Positions 7,730-14,153 of a stretch of DNA of 14,153 nt are shown one piece after another (the first letter of the stretch is position 1; each line of letters begins with the position of its first letter). A model generated the notes under the pieces. That model did not search any database. It had not been told where the DNA came from and was given only the letters and a program-made list of their open reading frames with translations. Origin of the DNA: an uncultured cyanobacterium (GTDB taxonomy: Bacteria > Cyanobacteriota > Cyanobacteriia > Phormidesmidales > Phormidesmidaceae); contig CALHGI010000465.1 in NCBI GenBank assembly GCA_938029995.1, positions 1 to 14,153 of the forward strand, in the 5' to 3' direction. The translations under genes and the position numbers were made by a program.

Positions 7730-9514
7730 CTAAGCGGGGAAAATGCGCAGTCGGCGGTTGGGTTCGTCGCCGAAGCTCAAGGATTTAAGTCTGTAGTGTT
7801 CGGCCAGTTCATGTTGCATTTTTCTGATTTTGGCAGAGCGGGGCAGTAACTCGACGGGCTGCCCCTTGGGAATAACGATTTGTTCAACGGCTAGTCTTGC
7901 TTCTTCGAGGGCTTCTAGCTCGTCATCTGCCCCTTGGCGGGTGAATAGGGCAAGGTCAATCGCGTCTGCTTGTTCCTTGGGATCGAGATTGAGCAGGTGC
8001 TGTAGGGCGCGGGTAATTTGTGGGATGGTGTTGGATTTTACGGTGTAAATGGGGATCTGGCGTGATTTGGCGATGGTTTTGAGTTTTGAGTGGTTGCGGA
8101 CGTGAGATCGCAGCGCTAATACCGCCTGGGCCATGCCTAAATCTTTAGTAATGGATACGGGGAATTTGAGGGTGTCAATCACATGGTGTAGCTGTTCGCG
8201 ACTGATGCCGTAGGGATAAACAGGCACCCAGTCTTCGCCATTGGGGCCTGTGGGGGAAGAGAGCTCTAAGTCGTCCGTATTGAGTTGTTGATCTAGTAGG
8301 GCTTGGAACTCAGCTGCTGCTGGCGCGGGAGGGGCGGCAGGGACGGGGCCATTGCGTCTCGAGGATGGGGGCGCAATGGCCTCCATTTGACCGGCTTCTC
8401 TCCAGCCTCGGGTGGCGCTACGGCGAGTGGTGCGCCGCTGGCTGACAACATCTGGAAGTTCATGGGTGATGACTACTTTCCCATTCTCTCCAATGGTTCG
8501 AATCTGGGTTTCTGGGAGCCGCCCCCGCAGGAGATGGTCCACGGTGGTGGCGACCTCTTCATGGACTACCCACCGCTGTCTCTCTAGCATCTCGATGGCC
8601 ATGTCAAAGGTGGGGGGGGCTTTGCGCTCCAGCACACTTTTTTGGCTCCTCCTACGGCGGGCTTCGTCATCGCCTAGGGTGACGGTTTGAATGCCGCCAA
8701 TTAGATCTGCTAGGGTCGGATTTTTGAGTAGATTTTCTAGCTGGTTGCCGTGGGCTGTACCCACTAGCTGTACGCCTCGCTCTGCAATGGTACGGGCTGC
8801 CAACGCTTCTAGTTCCGTGCCAATTTCATCAATGATAATCACCTCGGGGGTGTGGTTTTCGACCGCTTCGATCATCACTTGATGTTGCTGTTCCGGCTGA
8901 GCCACCTGCATTCGACGGGCGCGGCCAATGGCGGGGTGAGGAATATCGCCATCGCCAGCGATCTCATTGGATGTGTCAATGATCACGACGCGTTTGTGGA
9001 GATCGTCGGCCAGGACGCGGGCAATTTCCCGTAGGGCGGTTGTTTTCCCTACCCCTGGGCGGCCTAACAGTAAAATTGACTGGCCCGCTTCGATCAGGTC
9101 ACGAATGATCTCTACGGTGCCAAAAACGGCGCGGCCTACTCGGCACGTGAGACCAATGATGGTGCCGCTTCGGTTTCGCATGGCGCTGATGCGATGTAGG
9201 GTTTTTTCGATACCCGCTCGATTATCACCGCCAAACTGGCCTACACGGTCAATGCAATAGTCCAGCTCCTCGCTGGAAACCACCTGTTCTGAAAGATAAT
9301 CTGCGGTGCCTGGAAATCTGGCTTCGGGGCGTCTGCCCAAGTCAAGAATCACCTCAATCAGCTGATGACGTTGGGGATGGTTGCTGAGGTGCTCCCGTAG
9401 GGCTGCGGGCAAGATGCTGAGCAGCTGCTCCAAATCATCATGGATGGGCGGGGTAATGGTGGGTAGTGCAGAAGTGGATTCCGGCGTGGGCTGATATTCG
9501 TCTGAACGAGCCAT
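7730..9514 (-). CDS. Ycf45-type AAA ATPase with C-terminal R3H domain
   Basis: The 594-residue product resembles the cyanobacterial and plastid Ycf45 family, related to the SpoIIIAA-like ATPases. Residues 25-125 form a helical N-terminal region. The ATPase domain has Walker A GRPGVGKT at 151-158, Walker B VIIIDE at 225-230 and a GTAHGN segment at 252-257. A Pro/Ala-rich linker lies at about 371-402. The last 35 residues form an R3H single-stranded nucleic acid binding domain, with the R-x3-H motif at R564 and H568. The function is not established; binding of RNA or DNA driven by ATP is inferred. The ATG at 9512-9514 starts 53 bases after the ldpA stop. The frame stays open a further 61 codons upstream, overlapping the end of ldpA. 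A C8 run lies at 8612-8619. Confidence 0.9.
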   Translation of the reverse strand: MARSDEYQPTPESTSALPTITPPIHDDLEQLLSILPAALREHLSNHPQRHQLIEVILDLGRRPEARFPGTADYLSEQVVSSEELDYCIDRVGQFGGDNRAGIEKTLHRISAMRNRSGTIIGLTCRVGRAVFGTVEIIRDLIEAGQSILLLGRPGVGKTTALREIARVLADDLHKRVVIIDTSNEIAGDGDIPHPAIGRARRMQVAQPEQQHQVMIEAVENHTPEVIIIDEIGTELEALAARTIAERGVQLVGTAHGNQLENLLKNPTLADLIGGIQTVTLGDDEARRRRSQKSVLERKAPPTFDMAIEMLERQRWVVHEEVATTVDHLLRGRLPETQIRTIGENGKVVITHELPDVVSQRRTTRRSATRGWREAGQMEAIAPPSSRRNGPVPAAPPAPAAAEFQALLDQQLNTDDLELSSPTGPNGEDWVPVYPYGISREQLHHVIDTLKFPVSITKDLGMAQAVLALRSHVRNHSKLKTIAKSRQIPIYTVKSNTIPQITRALQHLLNLDPKEQADAIDLALFTRQGADDELEALEEARLAVEQIVIPKGQPVELLPRSAKIRKMQHELAEHYRLKSLSFGDEPNRRLRIFPA

Positions 9515-9567
9515 AGATTCGGAGATTAAACAGAGAATGTAGAAGCAACTGCGGAGATGGCAACGCC

Positions 9568-10734
9568 CTAGGGGGGGACTGTGCTGGTGGTTGGGGCTTG
9601 CGCTGGGGGATCTTGTCCCTGTGCTGCGGAGGCCGGTTCGTGGGGGTTGAGTTTGATCTGATGGACTAATGCACGGGCTAGGTCCACCTGTTGCCATAGC
9701 TCCTTGGGGTGATCTTCTAAATGACCATCCCCTGGGTTGACTAGCCGTCGCGCGTAGCTACCATAGGCAACGCCGTTGATGGTGGTGGGTGCAGCCTGGT
9801 TCCCATGGTTGGAGCCATGGGGGGCTTTGAGTAGATTTAGCGATCGCAACTTTGCCACCGTGTAATGATTCGTTCCACCGGCTAGTTGAACATAGCCAGG
9901 TAAACGGGCATTTAAGACCTTTTGGGCCAGCCGAATAGTGGCGCGGGTGGTCCCTTTCCCAATATCACCACTCATGGGACGACCGTCAGTCTGCCAAAGG
10001 AGATGCTTCGGTTTAGGCTGCATAAGGCCATAGAGATGGCCCAAGTAATCAACAATGGCCGTACTGTGGTGAGGGTCACTATCAGGACAGCTTATAGACA
10101 CTAGCTTTAACCGAGAAAGGTAGGGAGCGAGCTGCGTCCATAGATACTGAAATTCTATCTGCCTACCCATTTGGGTGTGAATTTCAACCGCATCTACGTG
10201 GGGCAAAATTGAAGGCAGGATTGAACCTGCTGCCACCGTGAATGCCTGTTCTTCAATCAGGCCGTAGGGACACACGGGCAAGCAGCGGCCACAGCCATAG
10301 CAACGTTCCGCTATGACCTCCAAGTCAATGGGGGCTTTCGTCTCCCCTATTGGTGGTGCCATTTTTGGCAATGGCGACATTATGGCCTCGGCTGGACACA
10401 CTCTTTGGCAAGGACAGGGACAATCAATCGGACATTGTTGGGCATCAAACCAGGCCTTGCGAAAATGAGGATCTTGCCCATCATTTAGGCTCACCATCAA
10501 CCAGGGGCGACTGGCCATAGACGCGGAGGAAACGGTTTGTGCAGCTATGATCCCTTCCCAAGCTGCATGAACAACCGCCACATCGGCCGCCACATCAATA
10601 CAATCTGCCCCTGCCAGGCTGTACACCAGGGACAAATTACGAATTTTCGAGACATCTTGGTAGCTAGCGCCGCAAATAAGCTTGAACCAACGTCCAAGCC
10701 TGAGGGCCTCTAACGGAGCGCGTAGAGTAGTCAC
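9568..10734 (-). CDS. ldpA: LdpA, iron-sulfur protein of circadian clock input
   Basis: LdpA (light-dependent period) binds iron-sulfur clusters and, in Synechococcus elongatus, helps transmit redox state to the circadian clock. The 388-residue product has a first cysteine group at C101, C105, C107, C109 and C113, and a second, ferredoxin-like CxxCxxCxxxCP group at C145, C148, C151 and C155. Together these are enough for two clusters. The N-terminal part, with WFKLICGASYQDVSKIRNLSL split as WFKLICGASYQ and DVSKIRNLSL, matches the family. The last 35 residues are Pro/Ala/Gln/Thr-rich and probably disordered. The start is GTG at 10732-10734 with AGGTGG directly before it, a poor spacing, but no other start keeps the conserved N-terminus. 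The frame ends GTC CCC CCC TAG, a C7 run abutting the stop. Confidence 0.95.
   Translation of the reverse strand: MTTLRAPLEALRLGRWFKLICGASYQDVSKIRNLSLVYSLAGADCIDVAADVAVVHAAWEGIIAAQTVSSASMASRPWLMVSLNDGQDPHFRKAWFDAQQCPIDCPCPCQRVCPAEAIMSPLPKMAPPIGETKAPIDLEVIAERCYGCGRCLPVCPYGLIEEQAFTVAAGSILPSILPHVDAVEIHTQMGRQIEFQYLWTQLAPYLSRLKLVSISCPDSDPHHSTAIVDYLGHLYGLMQPKPKHLLWQTDGRPMSGDIGKGTTRATIRLAQKVLNARLPGYVQLAGGTNHYTVAKLRSLNLLKAPHGSNHGNQAAPTTINGVAYGSYARRLVNPGDGHLEDHPKELWQQVDLARALVHQIKLNPHEPASAAQGQDPPAQAPTTSTVPP
9840..9847. repeat. HIP1 octamer
   Basis: GCGATCGC, the highly iterated palindrome of many cyanobacterial genomes, occurs once here, inside ldpA. One copy in 14 kb means that this genome is not conspicuously HIP1-rich in this region. 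Confidence 0.7.
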
Positions 10735-10775
10735 CCACCTATGCTATCTATAATCGATGGAGTCTGCAGTGCTTT

Positions 10776-10789
10776 AGAACAAATGTTCT
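10776..10789. promoter_or_regulatory. LexA-like palindrome upstream of ldpA
   Basis: AGAACAAATGTTCT is a near-perfect inverted repeat (AGAACA, two bases, TGTTCT) in the ndhN-ldpA gap, about 42-55 bases before the ldpA start. The GAACnnnnGTTC core equals the Gram-positive LexA (Cheo) core. It differs at one position per half-site from the cyanobacterial LexA consensus I recall, RGTACNNNDGTWCB. Binding by LexA or another dimeric repressor is an inference. Confidence 0.35.
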
Positions 10790-10811
10790 TGTTTGGCCTT
10801 CTTGTTTGGCC
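10786..10811. repeat. Perfect tandem duplication of a 13-mer
   Basis: TTCTTGTTTGGCC occurs twice with no spacer in the ndhN-ldpA gap, and the first copy shares its first four bases with the palindrome at 10776-10789. It looks like a recent short duplication. Confidence 0.8.
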
Positions 10812-10865
10812 CCTAGTTGCCGTAGCGCTGATGGAGCTGCGTTTACGTTGCCTTGGTGACCCCAT

Positions 10866-11339
10866 TTAGGCCGATTTCACCGCATCCCTTAGGGGAAACC
10901 ATTTAAATGAGCGCTCCCCACCCAGTTCTACCACCACCTTGATGCGTTGGTCAGAGGCACACAGGGATGCCAAGAAGGCCAATTCCTGACTGGATAGTAC
11001 GTGGCCCTCAATCAGCCAAAGCACAATTCCCTTCATCTTCGGAGCCATACGCTCTAAACGATATCCCAGTACTGGTGGAATAAAGTAACGCTCGCCAACG
11101 GCAGCCTGGCCAATGTCCTTCTTGCCTAAGTGGGGCGGTCTAACACCATGGACGTCTCCCAGATAGGCAGATAGATCGCCCAGTCCGCGGGCTGTCATGT
11201 GGAGACTTTCATAGCCCGCTGCCCGCATTCGCCGCTGATAGCGACCTTCAAAGCCCCCTTCTAACGGCATCCTTACTGCCAGGGCACCGTTGCTTTCCAA
11301 ATCACGAACAAATCGATTGCCAAGTACAAGTAATCCCAT
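10866..11339 (-). CDS. ndhN: NAD(P)H-quinone oxidoreductase subunit N
   Basis: NdhN is a peripheral-arm subunit of the photosynthetic NDH-1 complex, found in cyanobacteria and chloroplasts, which moves electrons from ferredoxin to plastoquinone in cyclic and respiratory flow. The 157-residue product has the family core: the PLEGGFEGRYQRRMRAAGY stretch at about 25-43, TARGLGDLSAYL, HGVRPPHLGKK and LWLIEGHVLSSQE. No transmembrane segment is evident, consistent with a cytoplasmic-side subunit. The ATG at 11337-11339 lacks a clear Shine-Dalgarno sequence. The gene is divergent from rplC and leads the minus-strand group ndhN-ldpA-R3H-psb27. A promoter is expected in the AT-rich 11371-11395 segment, but no hexamer pair is convincing. 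Confidence 0.96.
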   Translation of the reverse strand: MGLLVLGNRFVRDLESNGALAVRMPLEGGFEGRYQRRMRAAGYESLHMTARGLGDLSAYLGDVHGVRPPHLGKKDIGQAAVGERYFIPPVLGYRLERMAPKMKGIVLWLIEGHVLSSQELAFLASLCASDQRIKVVVELGGERSFKWFPLRDAVKSA

Positions 11340-11510
11340 AGCTTATGCGAACAGCGCCTATATGATGGTTCGTCTATCTGTATATCTATATATTAAGGCC
11401 GTTACCCGCTAACTTTGACAAAAATGACCAGAGGTTGCGCTTAATTTATTAATCCATACCTATCCAAACCACAGGCTCCAACGACTGCTACGGATAAATA
11501 TTTAAAAGAA

Positions 11511-11539
11511 TGGACAAGTTCCCCAATCCTCTGTAATAT
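11511..11539 (+). promoter_or_regulatory. Candidate promoter of the S10-spc cluster
   Basis: TGGACA (-35, five of six matches, at 11511-11516) and TAATAT (-10, four of six matches, at 11534-11539) are spaced by 17 bases. Transcription would begin near 11546 and give a leader of about 290 bases before rplC, long enough for control by ribosomal protein binding. Confidence 0.5.
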
Positions 11540-11621
11540 TGTAGACCGCTGCCAAACTAGATACTAGGTGGTAATGCTGCTTAAGTCTAAGGCGCGGTTT
11601 CTCGGCTCAAAGGGCTTGATT

Positions 11622-11696
11622 CCAGAGCATTAGATGTTCTGGGTCACATATGTGTCCTGGCCATTTCCCAAAGTATTCAATCAAATACGGTTGAAT
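11622..11696 (+). promoter_or_regulatory. Hairpin cluster in the presumed rplC leader
   Basis: Three stem-loops follow each other: CCAGAGCAT with ATGTTCTGG (11622-11642, nine pairs including one G-U, 3-base loop); a near-palindrome centred on CACATATGTG (11641-11658); and ATTCAATC with GGTTGAAT (11675-11696, eight pairs including one G-U). The first two share two bases and could exclude each other. A leader of this kind could bind L4 or another product of the cluster; that role is inferred. Confidence 0.35.
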
Positions 11697-11835
11697 TTCT
11701 AGAGATACGGAACGGATACCCTCGGGTGTTTGTTTGGTTCTCTGGATAATTGCCCCCGCTGTGAAAAAACAAGGGGCTCACAATGCTGGCTGCAATCATT
11801 GCAGTTTGGCTAAAACGTCTAGTCGGAGATTGATT

Positions 11836-12474
11836 GTGTCTGTCGGTATTCTCGGGACGAAGCTGGGAATGACTCAGGTGTTTGATGACACTGGCAATGC
11901 TGTGCCAGTAACTGTTATTCAAGCTGGCCCCTGCGTTGTTACTCAAGTTAAAACGCAGCAAACCGATGGCTACTGCGCCGTGCAGCTTGGCTATCAGGAA
12001 GTGGCAGAAAAAGCGTTGAATAAGCCTGAATTAGGTCACCTCAAAAAATCAGGGTCTTCTAAACTGCGTCATCTGCGCGAATATCGCGTTAAGGATAGTT
12101 CCACGTTTGAGTTGGGACAAACCTTGGCCGCAGATATTTTTGAAGCAGGTCAATTGGTGGACGTTTCCGGTAGGAGTATCGGTAAAGGTTTTGCCGGTCT
12201 TCAGAAACGGCATAACTTTAGTCGTGGTCCCATGACCCACGGTTCTAAGAACCATCGTCAACCCGGTTCTATTGGTCCTGGTACAACGCCCGGTCGAGTT
12301 TATCCCGGCAAGAAGATGGCGGGTCAGATGGGGAATGTACAGGTCACAGTACGTAAGCTTGCTGTTGTCAAAGTTGATGGCGAGCGTAATGTTCTGCTTG
12401 TTAAAGGTGCTGTTCCTGGTAAGCCGGGTGCACTGTTGAACATTTCCCCTGCAAATATTGTCGGCGAGAAGTAA
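11836..12474 (+). CDS. rplC: 50S ribosomal protein L3
   Basis: L3 is an early-assembly protein of the large subunit whose extension reaches near the peptidyl transferase centre. The 212-residue product starts [20 protein letters not shown] after the initiator and contains the [20 protein letters not shown] segment and the [20 protein letters not shown] loop of L3. The start is GTG at 11836-11838, with GGAG at 11825-11828 and a 7-base spacer. The frame is open further upstream to 11734, but that extension is not conserved in L3. This is the first gene of the plus-strand ribosomal cluster. Confidence 0.98.
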   Translation: MSVGILGTKLGMTQVFDDTGNAVPVTVIQAGPCVVTQVKTQQTDGYCAVQLGYQEVAEKALNKPELGHLKKSGSSKLRHLREYRVKDSSTFELGQTLAADIFEAGQLVDVSGRSIGKGFAGLQKRHNFSRGPMTHGSKNHRQPGSIGPGTTPGRVYPGKKMAGQMGNVQVTVRKLAVVKVDGERNVLLVKGAVPGKPGALLNISPANIVGEK

Positions 12475-12492
12475 GGGGGCTAGGAACTCATT

Positions 12493-13125
12493 ATGGTTGA
12501 TTGCGTAATAAAAGATTGGCAAGGTGCCGACGCTGGTACCGCCACCCTTGATCTAAAAGTTGCGAACGAAGATAACGCCGCTCACATTGTTCATCGCGCC
12601 ATCGTGCGTCAGATGCACAATGCCCGCCAGGGTACGCTGTCTTCCAAGACTCGTTCTGAGGTTCGAGGCGGTGGTCGTAAACCTTGGCGCCAAAAAGGAA
12701 CTGGCCGCGCCCGCGCTGGCTCCAATCGCTCTCCTCTGTGGCGTGGTGGTGGTGTGATTTTCGGCCCTAAGCCCCGCGACTTTGAGGTCAAGATGAACCG
12801 CAAAGAGCGTCGCCTAGCGTTGCGAACAGCATTCCAGAGCAGAGCTGATGAAATGGTCGTGGTACAAAACTTCACCGATCAGCTCTCTGCCCCTAAAACA
12901 AAAGAAGTCCTTTCCGCAATGGAACGCTGGGGTGTAGAGCCCGATCAGAAAGTTCTGATGATTACGGCCGAAAAGAATGACGTGGTTTATCGCTCTGTGC
13001 GAAATGTCGCCAAGATTAAGCTAATCCTGGCGACAAATCTCAACGTCTATGACATCGTTCTAGCCGATCGATTGGTTGTAACTGCCGCTGCTCTCGAGAA
13101 AATTCAGGAGGTGTACAGTGCCTAA
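12493..13125 (+). CDS. rplD: 50S ribosomal protein L4
   Basis: L4 lines the exit tunnel of the large subunit. In E. coli it also represses the S10 operon by binding its leader. The 210-residue product carries the conserved basic loop: [19 protein letters not shown], then [19 protein letters not shown] and the [18 protein letters not shown] segment. The ATG at 12493-12495 is preceded by AGGA (12482-12485) with a 7-base spacer, 18 bases after the rplC stop. Its last codons contain the ribosome binding site of rplW, and the two genes overlap by 8 bases, so their translation is coupled. Confidence 0.98.
   Translation: MVDCVIKDWQGADAGTATLDLKVANEDNAAHIVHRAIVRQMHNARQGTLSSKTRSEVRGGGRKPWRQKGTGRARAGSNRSPLWRGGGVIFGPKPRDFEVKMNRKERRLALRTAFQSRADEMVVVQNFTDQLSAPKTKEVLSAMERWGVEPDQKVLMITAEKNDVVYRSVRNVAKIKLILATNLNVYDIVLADRLVVTAAALEKIQEVYSA
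13106..13113 (+). promoter_or_regulatory. Strong ribosome binding site of rplW inside rplD
   Basis: AGGAGGTG is fully complementary to the 3' end of 16S rRNA and stands 4 bases before the rplW GTG, within the last codons of rplD. It decides the rplW start and supports translational coupling. Confidence 0.85.
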
Positions 13126-13423
13126 GGCGATTGACCCCCGAAATCTACCCGATATCATTCGGAAACCCCTTATTACCGAAAAAGCGACTTTAAATCTGGA
13201 AAACAACCAGTACACATTTGATGTTGCTCCCAAGGCGACTAAGCCTGAGATTAAAGCAGCGGTTGAAGCGTTGTTTGAGGTGAAGGTGACGGGCATTAGC
13301 ACCATGAATCCGCCTCGTAAGAAGAAGCGGTTGGGTCGCTTTGTTGGTTACAAGCCGACCTATAAGCGGGCAGTCGTCACCCTTGCTGAGGGTGACAGTA
13401 TTCCCCTCTTCCCAGATGTCTAG
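13118..13423 (+). CDS. rplW: 50S ribosomal protein L23
   Basis: L23 sits at the tunnel exit and docks trigger factor and the signal recognition particle. The 101-residue product has the family segments [36 protein letters not shown] and the [21 protein letters not shown] stretch near residue 65-85 (first half [13 protein letters not shown]). The start is GTG at 13118-13120, set by the strong ribosome binding site just upstream. It overlaps the end of rplD by 8 bases and ends 38 bases before rplB. Confidence 0.98.
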   Translation: MPKAIDPRNLPDIIRKPLITEKATLNLENNQYTFDVAPKATKPEIKAAVEALFEVKVTGISTMNPPRKKKRLGRFVGYKPTYKRAVVTLAEGDSIPLFPDV

Positions 13424-13461
13424 AACCGACCTTAGCACTCAATTAGTTTTCAGATAAAATC

Positions 13462-14153
13462 ATGGGAATTCGTACTTATCGGCCTCTGACTCCAGGTACT
13501 CGCGAGCGCAGTGTTTCTGATTTTTCAGAAATTACTCGGAGCAAGCCGGAAAAGAAACTAACGCACTCTATTCACCGTGCTAAGGGAAGAAATAATCGAG
13601 GTGTTATCACCTGCCGTCATCGCGGTGGCGGTCATAAGCGTCTCTATCGCATGATCGATTTCAAGCGCAACAAGCGAGAGATGACGGCTGAAGTGCTCTC
13701 GATTGAATACGATCCCAACCGGAATGCGCGCATTTCCCTCGTCCAATATGAGGATGGTGAAAAGCGCTATATTCTGCATCCCGTAGGTCTGGCCGTTGGT
13801 TCTACCATCGTTGCCAGTCCTGAGGCTCCCTTGGAAGTTGGTAACGCATTGCCACTACACAAGATGCCTTTGGGTACTGCGGTTCACAACGTTGAGCTAT
13901 ATCCCGGTCGGGGTGGTCAAATTGTTCGTGCCGCCGGTGCTTCTGCCCAGGTGATGGCGAAAGAGGGTGGTTATGTCACCCTGAAGCTGCCCTCCAGTGA
14001 AGTGCGGATGATCCGACGTGAGTGCTACGCCACGATTGGTCAGGTTGGCAACGTTGAAGCGCGTAACGTCACCCTTGGTAAAGCGGGGCGAAAGCGCTGG
14101 CTGGGAAGACGGCCTGAGGTTCGAGGTAGTGTGATGAACCCGGTCGATCACCC
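13462..14153 (+). CDS. rplB: 50S ribosomal protein L2 (3' end beyond window)
   Basis: L2 is one of the largest and most conserved large-subunit proteins and is needed for subunit joining and peptidyl transferase function. The frame opens at ATG 13462-13464 ([20 protein letters not shown]) and runs 230 codons to the window end without a stop. Seen are [19 protein letters not shown] at about 51-69, [20 protein letters not shown] and the [17 protein letters not shown] block, ending at MNPVDHP. The window stops just before the expected HGGGEG motif. About 50 residues are missing compared with the usual length. No clear Shine-Dalgarno sequence precedes the ATG, in contrast to rplW. Confidence 0.98.
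   Translation, partial: MGIRTYRPLTPGTRERSVSDFSEITRSKPEKKLTHSIHRAKGRNNRGVITCRHRGGGHKRLYRMIDFKRNKREMTAEVLSIEYDPNRNARISLVQYEDGEKRYILHPVGLAVGSTIVASPEAPLEVGNALPLHKMPLGTAVHNVELYPGRGGQIVRAAGASAQVMAKEGGYVTLKLPSSEVRMIRRECYATIGQVGNVEARNVTLGKAGRKRWLGRRPEVRGSVMNPVDH

Larger units (their letters stand above)
11340..11835. other. Divergent intergenic region between ndhN and rplC (496 bp)
   Basis: No credible gene lies here. The ndhN-proximal part (11371-11395) is AT-rich with TATATA-like repeats. A plus-strand promoter candidate is at 11511-11539, and hairpins lie at 11622-11642, 11641-11658, 11675-11696 and 11790-11804 in the presumed rplC leader. A perfect TTGACA at 11415-11420 has no good -10 at 16-18 bases on the plus strand. 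The region has no S10 gene (rpsJ); in cyanobacteria rpsJ usually lies with the str genes. Confidence 0.7.

Noticed and set aside
9515..9697. A 61-codon upstream extension of the AAA/R3H protein as its normal N-terminus
   Set aside because: It overlaps the ldpA coding end in another frame, is low-complexity, and the ATG at 9514 lies just past the ldpA stop. It is kept only as part of the frameshift hypothesis.
11415..11450. Perfect TTGACA on the plus strand upstream of rplC
   Set aside because: No acceptable -10 at 16-18 bases; TTAATT needs a 20-base spacer. The pair at 11511-11539 is better.
11560..11640. Possible tRNA-like segment in the rplC leader
   Set aside because: No T-loop GGTTCGAATCC-like motif, no CCA end and no cloverleaf pairing could be drawn.
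11734..11835. In-frame N-terminal extension of L3 of 34 codons from a TTG
   Set aside because: The extension is not like L3, and the GTG at 11836 has a well-spaced GGAG and the conserved SVGILGTK start.
12049..12522. 157-codon open frame on the minus strand across rplC
   Set aside because: It is antisense to a clear L3 gene, has no recognisable domain and has low-quality composition; it is a shadow frame.
1..14153. Mobile elements, CRISPR arrays, toxin-antitoxin or defence genes
   Set aside because: No transposase, integrase, terminal repeats, regularly spaced repeats or defence domains were seen; all genes are housekeeping or photosynthetic.

Overview
This window is from a cyanobacterial chromosome. 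The evidence is a set of genes that together occur only in cyanobacteria and plastids: the photosystem II assembly lipoprotein Psb27, the NDH-1 subunit NdhN, the clock-input iron-sulfur protein LdpA, and a Ycf45-type AAA ATPase with an R3H tail. The ribosomal protein genes have the cyanobacterial arrangement, with truA inside the alpha cluster and a cysteine-poor L31. Base composition looks moderate, and a single HIP1 octamer (GCGATCGC) is present at 9840-9847. I do not assign a species.

Left part (1-6924, all minus strand; transcription runs from right to left): rpmJ (L36), rpsM (S13), rpsK (S11), rpoA, rplQ (L17), truA, rplM (L13), rpsI (S9), rpmE (L31), prfA (RF1), then a partial SbcD/Mre11-like nuclease gene that leaves the window. 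This is the distal end of the usual cyanobacterial ribosomal supercluster. A very good sigma-70 promoter stands just ahead of rpmJ and a second candidate stands ahead of rpsK. Intrinsic terminators or attenuators lie between rpoA and rplQ and between rpmE and prfA.

Middle part (7190-11339, minus strand): ndhN, ldpA, the AAA/R3H protein and psb27, ending in a strong 17-bp-stem terminator. LdpA carries two cysteine clusters. Its reading frame ends in a C7 run directly followed by the stop codon. A -1 slip there would enter the open frame of the AAA/R3H protein.

Right part (11836-14153, plus strand): rplC (L3), rplD (L4), rplW (L23) and rplB (L2, cut by the window end), which open the S10-spc cluster. 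The 496-bp divergent spacer between ndhN and rplC holds a candidate promoter and several hairpins in what would be a leader of about 290 nt.

The main structural oddity is that the rpmJ-prfA block, normally downstream of rplC...infA on the same strand, here sits back-to-back with it. The ndhN-ldpA-R3H-psb27 group lies between the two halves, and rpmJ has its own promoter. I found no mobile element, CRISPR array, tRNA or rRNA. Most of the window is housekeeping sequence, and the candidates for novelty are regulatory or structural.
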